Positions 16,901-26,589 are shown, counted from the stretch's first letter. The stretch: 64,000 nucleotides of DNA from Nitrospira sp. (GCA_030123625.1 CP126121.1:2210179-2274178), one strand, 5' to 3'. Notes: generated from the letters alone by a model not told the origin. A program made the numbers and translations.

Positions 16901-18388
16901 ATGCGGTACATTATTCTCTTCATCCTCCTGACCACCGGCTGTTTCAAGCTTTTCCCTCCTGACGGCGGAAGCCAAGCGAAGTTTGAAGCGCCACGGAAGT
17001 TTGACGACGCCGATATCGCGTTGCCTCCGTCCTATCGGATCGAACTCGTCGCTTCGGGACTGACGTTCCCGACCGGTGTGGCGTTTGACGGCGATGGGAC
17101 TCCTTACATCACTGAGTCAGGTTATTCCTATGGGGAAGCCCGGGGCACGCCGCGGCTCCTGCGCATCGATGCTCAAGGGCACACCACGGTAATTGCTGTC
17201 GGAGAAAACAACGGCCTCTGGACCGGCGTGAGTCACTTGGAGGGATCGTTTTACATCGCCGAGGGGGGAAGCCTTCGCGGCGGACGATTGCTCCAAGTGC
17301 GGTCCGACGGTGCCGTCACGCCGTTGCTGAGCGAGTTGCCCAGCTTCGGCGATCATCAAGTCAACGGACCGGTCATCGGTCCCGACGGCCGGCTCTATTT
17401 CGGCATCGGCACCTTCACCAACAGCGGCGTCGTGGGCGAAGACAACTATCGATTCGGATGGCTGCAGCGTCATCCCCACGCGCATGATATTCCTTGCCGC
17501 GACGTGGCGCTGCGTGGCGTGAACTTCACGTCCATGAACCCGTTTACCCCGTCGGCGGACGATGAAGCCGTCACCGGAGCCTTTGTGCCGTTCGGCACTG
17601 TGACGCGGGCGGGACAAGTGGTGCCCGGTCGGCTTCCGTGCAGCGGCGCCGTGCTCAAGATGCCGGTCGGCGGCGGAGCGCCCCAATTGGTGGCGTGGGG
17701 ATTTCGCAATCCGTTCGGCTTAGCGTTCTCGCCCGACAAACAGCTCTATGTGACCGATAACAGCTACGACGACCGCGGCAGCCGCCCGGTGCACGGAACC
17801 GGCGATCTCCTTTGGATGGTCCAAGCGGGCATTTGGTACGGATGGCCCGATTATCACGGCACGTTCCCGCTCGATCATCACGATCATTTCATCCCTCCGG
17901 GGAAGCCGCAACCGCCCCTCCTCCTGTCCGACTATCCCAATCAGCCGCCGAAACCCGTGGCGGTCTTGGGAGTGCATTCCTCTTCGAACATGTTCGATTT
18001 TTCACGAAGTCCGCTGTTCGGCCATGTCGGGGAAGCCTTTATCGCGCAGTTCGGAGATCTGTCGCCGACCTCCGGCAAGGTGTTGGCGCCGGTCGGCTTT
18101 AAGGTCGTGCGGGTCAACGTAGAGAACGGAGTCGTGGAAGACTTCGCGGTCAACCGTGGACGAGTCAACGGCCCGGCCTCCAAGATCGGCGGTGGTGGAT
18201 TCGAACGCCCCATCGCGGCTCGCTTTTCTCCCGACGGTTCGGCTTTGTACATTGTGGACTTCGGGGTCATGACGCCGGGCCAAGGAGGCAAAGTGGGGAT
18301 ACCTTGGGCGAAGAAGAACCCCACGGCGGAACCTCGTCGCGGCACCGGCGCGCTTTGGAAGATCACCAGGGCGACCGCGCCATCATGA
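16901..18388 (+). CDS. PQQ-dependent sugar dehydrogenase-like beta-propeller lipoprotein
   Basis: A 495-residue protein. The N-terminus has a lipobox (Leu-Thr-Thr-Gly-Cys, Cys14), so it should be membrane-anchored on the periplasmic side. The rest shows the repeated Gly-Val-Ala-Phe-Asp-Gly-Asp-Gly and Arg-Asn-Pro-Phe-Gly-Leu-Ala-Phe-Ser-Pro patterns of glucose/sorbosone dehydrogenase-type six-bladed propellers, ending with a Gly-Thr-Gly-Ala-Leu-Trp strand. These often bind PQQ and oxidise sugars or alcohols; substrate and cofactor use cannot be read here. It appears monocistronic, with a candidate operator directly upstream. Confidence 0.8.
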   Translation: MRYIILFILLTTGCFKLFPPDGGSQAKFEAPRKFDDADIALPPSYRIELVASGLTFPTGVAFDGDGTPYITESGYSYGEARGTPRLLRIDAQGHTTVIAVGENNGLWTGVSHLEGSFYIAEGGSLRGGRLLQVRSDGAVTPLLSELPSFGDHQVNGPVIGPDGRLYFGIGTFTNSGVVGEDNYRFGWLQRHPHAHDIPCRDVALRGVNFTSMNPFTPSADDEAVTGAFVPFGTVTRAGQVVPGRLPCSGAVLKMPVGGGAPQLVAWGFRNPFGLAFSPDKQLYVTDNSYDDRGSRPVHGTGDLLWMVQAGIWYGWPDYHGTFPLDHHDHFIPPGKPQPPLLLSDYPNQPPKPVAVLGVHSSSNMFDFSRSPLFGHVGEAFIAQFGDLSPTSGKVLAPVGFKVVRVNVENGVVEDFAVNRGRVNGPASKIGGGGFERPIAARFSPDGSALYIVDFGVMTPGQGGKVGIPWAKKNPTAEPRRGTGALWKITRATAPS

Positions 18389-18549
18389 CACCCGACCATT
18401 CGCATGAGTGATACATGAACTTCTTATGTTTGTCGCCTTTTGCAACGGAGGCTCCTTCCTTCCTGTAGCAAAGAGCCACTCCTCAGTCCCTGAGACTGCC
18501 TAAACTCTGAAGATTCCTGGTAAAACCTTACAGCATTCTTCGGTTATTC

Positions 18550-18563
18550 GGTCCTTTCCTTGC
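18550..18563 (+). promoter_or_regulatory. Possible sigma-54 promoter
   Basis: GGTCCTTTCCTTGC has the GG-N10-GC arrangement, and its -12 half (TTGCA) is perfect, but the -24 half is a poor match to TGGCACG. It lies 39 bp before the cytochrome gene in a gap of about 210 bp. It is weak on its own, and no bacterial enhancer-binding protein gene was seen nearby. Confidence 0.2.
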
Positions 18564-18601
18564 AGGAATAATGTAACGGAATTGACTCTAGAAGGGATGA
18601 A

Positions 18602-19066
18602 ATGAAGCCAAATTTTTGCCGAGCCGCCGTCATCTTATGGGTCGTCACGCTGGGCGTGGGAGGATGGTTTTTTATCAAGGGAGTCACGAAAACGGGAAGT
18701 GATGGCCGGGTGGAAATAATCCTCGCAGCAGCGGAGCGCGATCAAATACTCGCTGAAATGCGCTTGCTCTTGAAAGCGGTCGATGGGCTTATCAGGGGAC
18801 TGGGAGAGTCGAACCCTGATGCGAAACAGATGGAAGCCACAGCGAGGGCGGTTGGCATGAATATGGCGGCGGATGTGGAGCCGGCCATCATGGCCAAGTT
18901 GCCGCTGCCGTTCAAACAGATGGGCATGTCGATCCACAAAGACATGGATGCATTGGCGGATGCAATCGCGCGGCACGAGACGCCTCAGCAAATTTTGCAA
19001 CGATTATCGAGCATGACGGCCCGCTGCACGGCTTGTCATGACATGTACAGACTCAAAGCGAGCTGA
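18602..19066 (+). CDS. Monohaem c-type cytochrome, cytochrome c'-like
   Basis: A 154-residue protein with an N-terminal hydrophobic segment (about residues 8-27) that is a signal or an anchor. The mature part is helical with many Met, and ends in a single haem-attachment motif, Cys-Thr-Ala-Cys-His, about 10 residues from the C-terminus. A C-terminal CxxCH in a four-helix protein is the class II (cytochrome c') layout. It precedes the sulfide:quinone oxidoreductase-like gene by about 160 bp and could be an electron carrier in the same redox system, though the hairpin between them argues for separate transcripts. Confidence 0.8.
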   Translation: MKPNFCRAAVILWVVTLGVGGWFFIKGVTKTGSDGRVEIILAAAERDQILAEMRLLLKAVDGLIRGLGESNPDAKQMEATARAVGMNMAADVEPAIMAKLPLPFKQMGMSIHKDMDALADAIARHETPQQILQRLSSMTARCTACHDMYRLKAS

Positions 19067-19126
19067 TAGCTGTCAGCCGAGGGCAACCAGCAGAGGAGAA
19101 ATGAAGAAATCGAACTGCATGTGCCA

Positions 19127-19176
19127 GACGCCTACGACAAGATCAAAGATCTGATCACCGTAGAGTCGTAGGCGTC
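19127..19176. repeat. Inverted repeat between cytochrome and SQR-like genes
   Basis: A perfect 12-bp inverted repeat (GACGCCTACGAC at 19127-19138, its complement at 19165-19176) with a 26-nt spacer that is itself partly palindromic (GATCAAAGATC). The stretch also encodes a start-less fragment ending ...Lys-Asp-Leu-Ile-Thr-Val-Glu-Ser-stop, so it may be the tail of a decayed gene. It could act as a terminator. Confidence 0.5.
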
Positions 19177-19224
19177 ATGGCAAGGGTTTTCTGGAGGCTG
19201 AGCAGCTGAGAGAAAGGAGGCAGC

Positions 19225-20472
19225 ATGGCACATGTGGCGATCATCGGTGCATCAATCGGCGGTCTGCCTGCCGCCTATGAAGCACGGGCGCTGTTGGGTA
19301 AGAAACATCAGGTCACCGTCATTTCAAACGTGAGCTCGTTCCACTTCGTGCCGTCGAATCCCTGGGTCGCGGTCGGCTGGCGTGCCCGGAAAGACATCAG
19401 CTTCGTTCTGGGACCGGTGCTGGCCAAGAAGGGAATCGAATTGGTTCATGCCACGGCTGATCGCATCGAACCTGCACAGAACCGGGTCATCACAGCGAAA
19501 GGCGAGGTACCCTACGATTATCTCATTATCGCGACGGGACCCAAGCTCAACTTTAGCGCCGTCCCTGGGCTCGGTCCCAGCGGCTATACGCAGTCGGTGT
19601 GCAATATTGACCACGCAGAACAAGCGTACGGAGCCTATCAGAGTTTTCTGAAAGACCCTGGTCCTATCGTCGTCGGGGCAGCACAAGGCGCCTCATGTTT
19701 TGGTCCGGCCTACGAGATGGCCTTTATCTTGGATGCGGATTTGCGGAAGAAGAAGCTCCGCAAGAAAGTTCCGATCTATTTTGTGACGCCTGAGCCGTAT
19801 ATCGGTCACATGGGTCTCGCCGGTGTCGGGAAATCGCGACGATTGATGGAAGATGAGTTCGCCGAACATTCGATCAAACCGATCCATAACGCGGCGATTA
19901 AAGAGGTCCAGCCCGGGAAGCTGCTCTTGGACGACGGTCAGGAGATGCCTTTCCGCTATTCGATGATGATTCCGCCTTTTGCCGGCGTCGATGCCGTAGC
20001 GGGGACAGCAGGACTTTGCAATCCCAAGGGATTCGTCAACATCGATGCCTACCAAGCCAATCCCAAGTACAAGAATATTTATGCGGTCGGCGTGTGTGTC
20101 GCGATCCCGCCTGTCGAGCAGACGCCGGTGCCGACCGGTGCGCCAAAGACCGGGTACATGATCGAATCAATGGTATCGGCGGCAGTCCATAACATCCAGG
20201 CCGACATCGAGAACAACACGAAAAAGGAAACCGCGACATGGAACGCGATCTGCCTCGCTGATATGGGCGATACGGGCATGGCGTTCGTGGCGCTGCCCCA
20301 GATGGCCCCACGCAACGTCACCTGGGCGAAGAAAGGCAAATGGGTCCACTTGGCCAAGATCGCGCTGGAAAAGTACTTCCTGATGAAAATGAAACGGGGT
20401 ATCAGCGAACCCTTCTTTGAGAAGGCGATTCTCGATGCGATGGGGATCGGCAAGCGCGAAGTCGGCGGATAA
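19225..20472 (+). CDS. Sulfide:quinone oxidoreductase-like flavoprotein
   Basis: A 415-residue FAD enzyme of the SQR/FCSD family. It has an N-terminal Gly-Ala-Ser-Ile-Gly-Gly nucleotide-binding motif, a second Ile-Ala-Thr-Gly-Pro motif, and the third FAD motif Asn-Ile-Tyr-Ala-Val-Gly. Cys126, Cys158 (Ala-Ser-Cys-Phe-Gly-Pro-Ala-Tyr-Glu) and Cys343 (Ile-Cys-Leu-Ala-Asp) sit near positions where SQRs carry their sulfide-oxidising cysteines. The C-terminal helical tail (about 375-410) fits peripheral membrane attachment. It would pass electrons from sulfide to quinone, though some homologues act on other substrates. RBS AAAGGAGG precedes ATG 19225; a DUF2892 gene follows. Confidence 0.85.
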   Translation: MAHVAIIGASIGGLPAAYEARALLGKKHQVTVISNVSSFHFVPSNPWVAVGWRARKDISFVLGPVLAKKGIELVHATADRIEPAQNRVITAKGEVPYDYLIIATGPKLNFSAVPGLGPSGYTQSVCNIDHAEQAYGAYQSFLKDPGPIVVGAAQGASCFGPAYEMAFILDADLRKKKLRKKVPIYFVTPEPYIGHMGLAGVGKSRRLMEDEFAEHSIKPIHNAAIKEVQPGKLLLDDGQEMPFRYSMMIPPFAGVDAVAGTAGLCNPKGFVNIDAYQANPKYKNIYAVGVCVAIPPVEQTPVPTGAPKTGYMIESMVSAAVHNIQADIENNTKKETATWNAICLADMGDTGMAFVALPQMAPRNVTWAKKGKWVHLAKIALEKYFLMKMKRGISEPFFEKAILDAMGIGKREVGG

Positions 20473-20540
20473 TGGCGCTCTCTAGCCTGAATCTTTTGCA
20501 TGGCATGTGCCTCACACCAGCAAGAGAAAGGGAGGGCAAT

Positions 20541-20729
20541 ATGAAACTCAACGAACGTTTGCGATTGATTGCCGGTATCTTCGTGCTCGCCGCGGTGATC
20601 CTCGGGGCAACGGTGCACCCCTATTGGAACTATTTCGCTGCCTTTGTGGCGGTGAATCTCATCCAATCGGCCTTTACCGGCTGGTGTCCGATGATGGCAC
20701 TCTTGCGGAAGTTTGGTGTGCAGGAGTAG
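20541..20729 (+). CDS. DUF2892 inner-membrane protein
   Basis: A 62-residue protein with the DUF2892/YgaP-C pattern: Asn-Glu-Arg-x-Arg-x-Ile-Ala-Gly near the start, two transmembrane helices, and Phe-Thr-Gly-Trp-Cys-Pro-Met near the end. The Cys-Pro motif is typical of members linked to rhodanese or sulfur metabolism, which suits its place 69 nt behind the SQR-like gene. The ATG at 20541 is preceded by AAAGGGAGGGCAAT; the frame extends further upstream but without an RBS. Confidence 0.82.
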   Translation: MKLNERLRLIAGIFVLAAVILGATVHPYWNYFAAFVAVNLIQSAFTGWCPMMALLRKFGVQE

Positions 20730-20751
20730 CGAGACTGTTGGAAGGAGGTCG

Positions 20752-20809
20752 AGGCTTAGGTCCAGGTTGAGAGTCGGAAACGTGAATCCTCAGCCTGGAC
20801 CTTAGCCTT
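20752..20809. repeat. AGGCTTAGG-type inverted repeat, terminator candidate
   Basis: The left arm 20752-20771 and right arm 20789-20809 form an imperfect stem of about 20 bp built on AGGCTTAGGTCCAGG. Related sequence occurs near 7945 and around 31855-32000. It separates the SQR/DUF2892 unit from the efflux genes. Confidence 0.55.
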
Positions 20810-20841
20810 AACCTTATTGAGCGGTAGGAAGAGACGATATA

Positions 20842-21882
20842 ATGGGTACACGATGGTTGATCGCACTGATGCTGCTCATGGCCGGCTGCGGGCCTAAAGA
20901 AGAGCCGGCTACAGTGGTTTCAGTCGATTCACAGAGGACTATCCAAACTGCGGTTGTCGAGGCTCAGCATACGTCGGTGCCGATCCGTGTTGAAGTGACC
21001 GGTCGGGTTGCTCCTCTCTTCCAAGCTACACTCTCCAGTCGCATTCAAGGAACGATAGACACGTTGCTGGTTCGAGAAGGCGTGAGAGTTTCCAAGGGGC
21101 AGCTTCTCATCCGGTTGGACAGTCGCGATCTTGAGGCGGATTTGGCGCGCGCGGACGCCGAGGTCGAGAATACGAAAGTGCAACTCGACCGTATGAACCA
21201 GCTATACGCTCATGATGCGGTGTCGAAACAGGAGATGGAGAACGCGATCAGGGGGTACAAAGTCGCTGAAGCGAATCGTAAGGCGGTGGAGGCTCAGCTC
21301 AGCTACACGGCGGTGAGAGCACCCTTTGACGGCATCATCACCGAGAAAAAAGCGGAAGCAGGGGAATTAGCCTCGCCCGGCCAGCCACTGCTCAAAATGG
21401 AAGACCCTCAGCGTCTTCGGCTGGAAGCCACGGTGGCTGAGGGAGATCTCAAATCCCTGTCCCGCGGCGACAAGATCCCGGTAACCATCGATGCCTTAGG
21501 AGAGCCGGCATTAATCGGCACGGTCAGCCAGATTCTTCCTGCCGGTGACCCGCAAACTCACACGTTCATGGTCAAGGTGGACTTGCCGAAGACAGCCGGG
21601 CTGAAGACCGGCATGTTCGGTCGCTTTCCGCTTGAGAAAGGTACCGCGCACTCCATTCTCGTCCCCTCGACAGCCGTCGTGGAACGCGGTGAGCTCAACA
21701 GTGTCTTCGTGGTCGGAGAAGATCGGATCGCGCGGCTCCGGTGGGTCAAACTCGGGCGGCGCTACGAGAAGCAGGTTGAGATTCTTTCAGGGATCAATGA
21801 AGGCGAGCGAGTCGTGATGGACGGCAGCCGGGGAGTTGATGGAGCCGCAGTTCAGGTCGTCGAGACAGTGGCGTCGCCGTGA
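20842..21882 (+). CDS. RND efflux periplasmic adaptor lipoprotein (MFP)
   Basis: A 346-residue membrane-fusion protein. The lipobox Leu-Met-Ala-Gly-Cys gives a lipid-anchored N-terminus. It then has the HlyD/AcrA order: a first half-lipoyl strand (Gly-x-Ile-x-x-Leu...Gly-x-x-Val-x-Lys-Gly-Gln), an alpha-helical hairpin (about residues 98-150), a second lipoyl half (Ala-Pro-Phe-Asp-Gly-Ile-Ile), a beta-barrel and a membrane-proximal domain. It pairs with the RND permease 120 bp downstream. The outer-membrane partner is not adjacent; the TolC at 38.8 kb is a possible one. Substrate unknown. Confidence 0.9.
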   Translation: MGTRWLIALMLLMAGCGPKEEPATVVSVDSQRTIQTAVVEAQHTSVPIRVEVTGRVAPLFQATLSSRIQGTIDTLLVREGVRVSKGQLLIRLDSRDLEADLARADAEVENTKVQLDRMNQLYAHDAVSKQEMENAIRGYKVAEANRKAVEAQLSYTAVRAPFDGIITEKKAEAGELASPGQPLLKMEDPQRLRLEATVAEGDLKSLSRGDKIPVTIDALGEPALIGTVSQILPAGDPQTHTFMVKVDLPKTAGLKTGMFGRFPLEKGTAHSILVPSTAVVERGELNSVFVVGEDRIARLRWVKLGRRYEKQVEILSGINEGERVVMDGSRGVDGAAVQVVETVASP

Positions 21883-22002
21883 AGCGGACCTCGTCTAAGA
21901 AAGGGAGATCGAGGTTAGAGGCTGGACGCTCCTGAGTCGAACCTCCCACTTCCAACCTCGGGCCTCCAGCCGTTATCGCAAGATGCGAATGACTCATGAC
22001 CA

Positions 22003-25000
22003 ATGACTTACTCTTCCACTCCATACCGTCCCGGCCTTTCCGGCCGCATCGCGGCCCTCTTCATCGACAGCAAGCTCACGCCGCTCATCATGCTGGGTGT
22101 GCTGCTGCTGGGGCTGTTTGCGGTGGTCGTCACACCTCGCGAGGAAGAGCCGCAGATCGTCGTGCCGATGGCCGACGTCTGGCTGCCTTTTCCCGGCGCG
22201 TCCGCCAAGATCGTCGAAGAACAACTCACCAAGCCGTTCGAGCGCAAGCTCTCCGAGATCAAAGGTGTCGAGTATGTCTACTCTATCTCGCGTCCCGGCG
22301 GTGCGCTGATCATCGTGCGGTTCTACGTCGGCCAGCCGATGGAACAGAGTCTGGTCGATCTTTACGATAAGTTGATGTCGAACCAAGACATGTTGCCGCC
22401 CGGCGCCGAGCCTTTTCTTGTCAAACCGAAGGACGTCAATGACGTCCCGATCGTCACGATGACGCTCTCCAGCGAGCGCTATGGGGAATTCGAGCTCCAT
22501 CGTCTCGCTGAACAGGTACTGGAGGATGTCAAGAAGGTGTCAGGCACGTCGGCTGGTTTCATCGTCGGCGGACGGCCGCGGGAGCTGCGCATCCAGATCG
22601 ACCCGACGAGGTTGAAGGCCTATGGATTCACACCGCTGCAGGTCGCGAACGTGGTACGTGGCGAGAATCGAGCCTCGTCGACCGGCCGCTTCGACAGCCG
22701 TAATCAAAGTTTTCTGGTGGAGACCGGCCGGTTCATACGGTCAAGAGAAGATCTCGAAACCTTGGTGATCGGTGTCAGTGAGCAACGGCCCGTGTACTTG
22801 CGTCAAGTCGCGGAAGTGACGGATGGGCCGGCGGAGGCGACGAGCTATGTCTGGTTCGGAACTGCCTCACCCTTTACCCCGTACGAATCACCAGCCGTCA
22901 CCGTCGCCGTCGCCAAGCAGGTCGGCACGAACGCCGTGACCATCGCTGCCGACGTGATCCGCAAAGTCGAAGAAATGAAGGGCGTGACCATTCCATCGGA
23001 CGTGCGCGTGACGATCACCCGGGACTACGGGGAGACGGCCCAAGAGAAGGCCAACGAGCTGTTGTGGCATCTGTTGATCGCTGTTGTGGCTGTGGTGGTC
23101 TTTCTCGGCGTGGCGTTGGGGCCGAGGCCGGCTCTCGTCGTATCCATCGCGATCCCTCTGACTCTTGCGTTGACGCTGTTCACTTCGATGATGATCGGCT
23201 ATACGATCAATCGCGTCACGCTGTTTGCCCTCATCTTCTCGATCGGCATTCTCGTGGATGATGCGATCGTGGTCGTCGAGAATACCTACAGGCATCTGAA
23301 GCTGCGACTCAGGCCTCATCATGAAGCCTCCATCCAAGCCGTCGATGAAGTCGGGAATCCGACGATCTTGGCGACGTTCACCGTGATCGCCGCTCTCCTC
23401 CCGATGGCCTTCGTTTCCGGGTTGATGGGCCCCTATATGAGACCGATTCCCGTCAACGCCTCGATCGCGATGTTTTTTTCGTTGCTCGTCGCCTTCGTCG
23501 TCATCCCTTGGTTTTGCCGAACCTGTTATCGGCCGGGAGTTGCCGTCGCGGGTGTCGATCATGAAGGCGACGAACGAGGGCTCACAGCGCGCCTCTATCG
23601 AAGGGTCCTCTCCCCGCTGTTGACCCATCCGCTGCTGGCCTATGCCTTCTTAGGTGTGGTCGGCCTGTTGCTGGTGGGATCCACCTTGTTGTTCTACACC
23701 CGTCATGTCGTGGTGAAAATGCTGCCGTTCGACAACAAGAGTGAAATTCAGCTGGTCATCGATATGCCTGAAGGCACGACTCTCGAAGAGACGGCGCGGG
23801 TTGCGCAGGCGTTGGGGCGGTACGTGAAGACTGTGCCGGAGGTACGGGATTATCAGGCTTACGTCGGCACCGCCTCGCCCTTTAATTTCAGCGGACTGGT
23901 CCGCCACTACTATCTGCGGGAATATCCGCACGAGGCCGATATCCAGATCAATCTTGTCGCGAAGCACGAGCGAACCGCCCAGAGTCATGAAATCGCCCAG
24001 CGGATTCGCCCCCCGGTCCAAGAGATCGCTCGTGAATATGGAGCCAATGTAAAGATCGTCGAAGTGCCGCCCGGCCCGCCCGTGCAATCGGTCCTGGTGG
24101 CGGAGGTCTATGGTCCTGATTACGGCAGGCAACTCGCCATGGCTCGCCAGATTCGGAAACTGTTCGAATCCACATCCGGAGTCGTCGATGTCGATGATTA
24201 TATTGAGGCCGACCATGTGAAATATGTCTTCACGGTCGATCGCGCAAAAGCCGCCCTCGCCGGCATCCCTTCAGAAGAAATTGTCAACACGCTGCGCATG
24301 GCGCTTCATGGGGCGAAAGTCGGGCTGGTCCATATTCCGCAAGAGAAGAGTCCGGTTCAGATCGTGCTCCGCCTGCCGCTTGCCGAACGGACCGGCCTGG
24401 AACATCTCGGCGAGATCGGGTTGCGCACGAGTACCGGCGGCATCGTGCAATTGTCCGAACTGCTCAAAATAGAACAAACAGTCCAAGACAAGGCGATCTA
24501 TCACAAGAATCAAAAGCCGGTGGTCTATGTGGTCGCCGATGTCGGCGGCCCCGGAGCCGAGAAAGCCGAAAGTCCGGTCTATGGCGTGTTAGGGGTCGGG
24601 AAAAAGTTGGAGGACTTTCGCCCGGCTGAGGGATACCGAATCGAGCAATACTACGCGTCGCAACCTTGGTCCGAAGAGAAGATCGCCATGAAATGGGACG
24701 GGGAATGGCACATCACCTATGAAACATTCCGCGACATGGGAATTGCGTTTGGCGTAGCCATGTTGCTGATCTATCTGTTGATCGTCGGGCAATTTCAATC
24801 GTTCATCACGCCGTTGATCATCATGGCTCCCATTCCGCTCACGCTCATCGGTATTTTGCCCGGACATTGGCTGACCGGATCGTACTTCACCGCCACATCG
24901 ATGATCGGCTTCATTGCGCTCGCCGGCATCATCGTGAGAAACTCTATCCTTCTGGTCGATTTCATTCAGCTACAAGAACGAGCGGGTGTTTCCTTGTCGG

Positions 25001-25311
25001 AAGCCGTGATCAAGGCCGGTGCGATTCGGACACGCCCCATCCTCCTGACGGCCGCGGCACTGATGGTGGGGGCCTTCGTCATCATTCTCGATCCGATCTT
25101 CCAAGGGTTGGCCGTGTCGTTGCTCTTCGGCGTCGGAGCTTCGACGCTCCTGACCCTCGTCGTGATTCCGGTGTTGTACTACCATGTGATTGGAAACCCT
25201 TTAGAGCCGAAAGAGGCTGAAACAATATCAAACCGAGATGACATTCCTCACCGTGAACATTCAGGCGGGGAAGTGTTAGCGGCCATTGGCGCAAGCGATC
25301 CGAAGCTGTAA
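22003..25311 (+). CDS. RND (AcrB/HAE1-type) efflux permease
   Basis: A 1102-residue inner-membrane transporter with the usual RND architecture: TM1 (about 20-40), a large periplasmic loop, TM2-6, an internal repeat with a second periplasmic loop (about 560-900), and TM8-12. An acidic pair in TM4, Gly-Ile-Leu-Val-Asp-Asp-Ala-Ile-Val-Val-Val-Glu-Asn, is the proton relay signature. It exports small molecules with the MFP upstream. The C-terminal 40 residues are hydrophilic. The 120-bp gap before it holds AGGTT/AACCTC-type repeats. Confidence 0.92.
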   Translation: MTYSSTPYRPGLSGRIAALFIDSKLTPLIMLGVLLLGLFAVVVTPREEEPQIVVPMADVWLPFPGASAKIVEEQLTKPFERKLSEIKGVEYVYSISRPGGALIIVRFYVGQPMEQSLVDLYDKLMSNQDMLPPGAEPFLVKPKDVNDVPIVTMTLSSERYGEFELHRLAEQVLEDVKKVSGTSAGFIVGGRPRELRIQIDPTRLKAYGFTPLQVANVVRGENRASSTGRFDSRNQSFLVETGRFIRSREDLETLVIGVSEQRPVYLRQVAEVTDGPAEATSYVWFGTASPFTPYESPAVTVAVAKQVGTNAVTIAADVIRKVEEMKGVTIPSDVRVTITRDYGETAQEKANELLWHLLIAVVAVVVFLGVALGPRPALVVSIAIPLTLALTLFTSMMIGYTINRVTLFALIFSIGILVDDAIVVVENTYRHLKLRLRPHHEASIQAVDEVGNPTILATFTVIAALLPMAFVSGLMGPYMRPIPVNASIAMFFSLLVAFVVIPWFCRTCYRPGVAVAGVDHEGDERGLTARLYRRVLSPLLTHPLLAYAFLGVVGLLLVGSTLLFYTRHVVVKMLPFDNKSEIQLVIDMPEGTTLEETARVAQALGRYVKTVPEVRDYQAYVGTASPFNFSGLVRHYYLREYPHEADIQINLVAKHERTAQSHEIAQRIRPPVQEIAREYGANVKIVEVPPGPPVQSVLVAEVYGPDYGRQLAMARQIRKLFESTSGVVDVDDYIEADHVKYVFTVDRAKAALAGIPSEEIVNTLRMALHGAKVGLVHIPQEKSPVQIVLRLPLAERTGLEHLGEIGLRTSTGGIVQLSELLKIEQTVQDKAIYHKNQKPVVYVVADVGGPGAEKAESPVYGVLGVGKKLEDFRPAEGYRIEQYYASQPWSEEKIAMKWDGEWHITYETFRDMGIAFGVAMLLIYLLIVGQFQSFITPLIIMAPIPLTLIGILPGHWLTGSYFTATSMIGFIALAGIIVRNSILLVDFIQLQERAGVSLSEAVIKAGAIRTRPILLTAAALMVGAFVIILDPIFQGLAVSLLFGVGASTLLTLVVIPVLYYHVIGNPLEPKEAETISNRDDIPHREHSGGEVLAAIGASDPKL

Positions 25312-25350
25312 GAACGGTGCAGGATCCTTCGGCGGTCGGCCGATCAACAA

Positions 25351-26589
25351 CTATGGGGTCTTCGCGCAACGGAACCCATAGCCGAACTGCCGGCTCGATG
25401 GTTCAGCATTGAACCGGAAGGACGAACGCAGAAAATCCTGAAGATAAAGCCAATTCCCGCCTCGCACGACTTTAGACTTCCCTGACTTCGGTCCTTGTGG
25501 ATTCTTGGTCGGGCTCTTCTTGTAATAGTCATGGTCATACCAGTCATTGACCCATTCCCATGCATTGCCGGCCATGTCGTAGATGCCGTAGGGACTCTTG
25601 CCCATTTCGAACATTCCCACCGGAACCAACGCCATATGATTCGCCCATTCCTTTTTGCCGAAATTCGCATGGAGCCTGGTGGGTCTCTCGTTGCCCCAGG
25701 GGTAGAGGCGGCCATCCGTCCCTCGCGCCGCCTTTTCCCACTCCGCCTCGGTCGGCAGGCGCTTGCCGGCCCATTTGCAGTACGTGGCGGCATCAAACCA
25801 ACTGACATTGACGACGGGGCGTTTCTGATGGCGGGGTTGGTTCATGATAGCCCACTCCGGCGGCGCTTCCTTGTCCGTCGCCTCCAGATACTTGGCATAC
25901 TGCCCCACCGTCACGTGGTACTTATCCATGTAGAAGGCGTCGAGGTCGACGCGATGCACCGGCTTTTCGTCGTCTGCCATGGTGCTCCCCATGGTGAATT
26001 CCCCCGCCGGCACCAGGGCCATCGGTTGGTCGACTGGTTTCAGACTATCCAGCACGGTGGTCGAACGCCGACCCGGGAGTTGCGCTTCCAGTTGTTGATA
26101 GACGATTTGCTGCTCATTGTTGAGCCCTAGCTCATTGGCGCCGTCCAGGGCCTCCTCCGCCTTCTTTATTCGGTCGGGGTCAGTCTGCCCGGCTGCCATC
26201 AGACCCTTCGCTTCCTCCAGCAACCGCCACGCCGTCACTTCCTCCAGCGATCGCCACACCTCCAACCTGCGTAACCGTAGATCTCTCATCCCGGTGGTCC
26301 TGGATTTCGCATCCAGATGCAACGCGGTCTCGTAATGTTCTTCCGCACAGGCCCAGGCTGCCAGACCTCGACAGGCCTCAGCCAGGTTGAAATGAGCCTG
26401 CACATTCGAAGAATTCTTCATGATGCCCGCTTCCAGCGTTGCGCGCGCTTCCGCATACTGTTTTTTCTTCAGTAAAGCCTCCCCTTTGGCAAAGTCTTGC
26501 TCGCCGGTCTCGGCCGCCGACGCCGCCATGGAAACCGCGGTCAGCTTCAAACAGATGACAAAACCCAGCATCCCAAAGGATTGCCTCAT
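25351..26589 (-). CDS. Secreted TPR plus FGE-sulfatase (SUMF1-fold) protein
   Basis: A 412-residue protein. The start at ATG 26589 is preceded by GGGAGGAG; an upstream in-frame ATG lacks this. A signal peptide (about 1-25) is followed by TPR-like helices (about 30-170) and a SUMF1-fold domain (about 190-410): Phe-Thr-Met-Gly-Ser, Leu-Pro-Thr-Glu-Ala-Glu-Trp-Glu-Lys-Ala-Ala-Arg-Gly, Met-Ala-Gly-Asn-Ala-Trp-Glu-Trp-Val, and final Gly-Phe-Arg-Cys. The Cys pair needed for formylglycine formation is missing, so sulfatase activation is unlikely. It resembles the 8.6-kb protein with an added protein-interaction module. Confidence 0.85.
   Translation of the reverse strand: MRQSFGMLGFVICLKLTAVSMAASAAETGEQDFAKGEALLKKKQYAEARATLEAGIMKNSSNVQAHFNLAEACRGLAAWACAEEHYETALHLDAKSRTTGMRDLRLRRLEVWRSLEEVTAWRLLEEAKGLMAAGQTDPDRIKKAEEALDGANELGLNNEQQIVYQQLEAQLPGRRSTTVLDSLKPVDQPMALVPAGEFTMGSTMADDEKPVHRVDLDAFYMDKYHVTVGQYAKYLEATDKEAPPEWAIMNQPRHQKRPVVNVSWFDAATYCKWAGKRLPTEAEWEKAARGTDGRLYPWGNERPTRLHANFGKKEWANHMALVPVGMFEMGKSPYGIYDMAGNAWEWVNDWYDHDYYKKSPTKNPQGPKSGKSKVVRGGNWLYLQDFLRSSFRFNAEPSSRQFGYGFRCAKTP

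Noticed and set aside
18550..18563. Sigma-54 promoter as a firm call
   Set aside because: Only the -12 element matches well and no activator gene is near; it is listed as a weak candidate and not used as a finding.
21890..22002. Hairpin terminator between the MFP and RND genes
   Set aside because: The AGGTT/AACCTC pieces are not collinear as arms of one stem, and the two genes should be co-transcribed.
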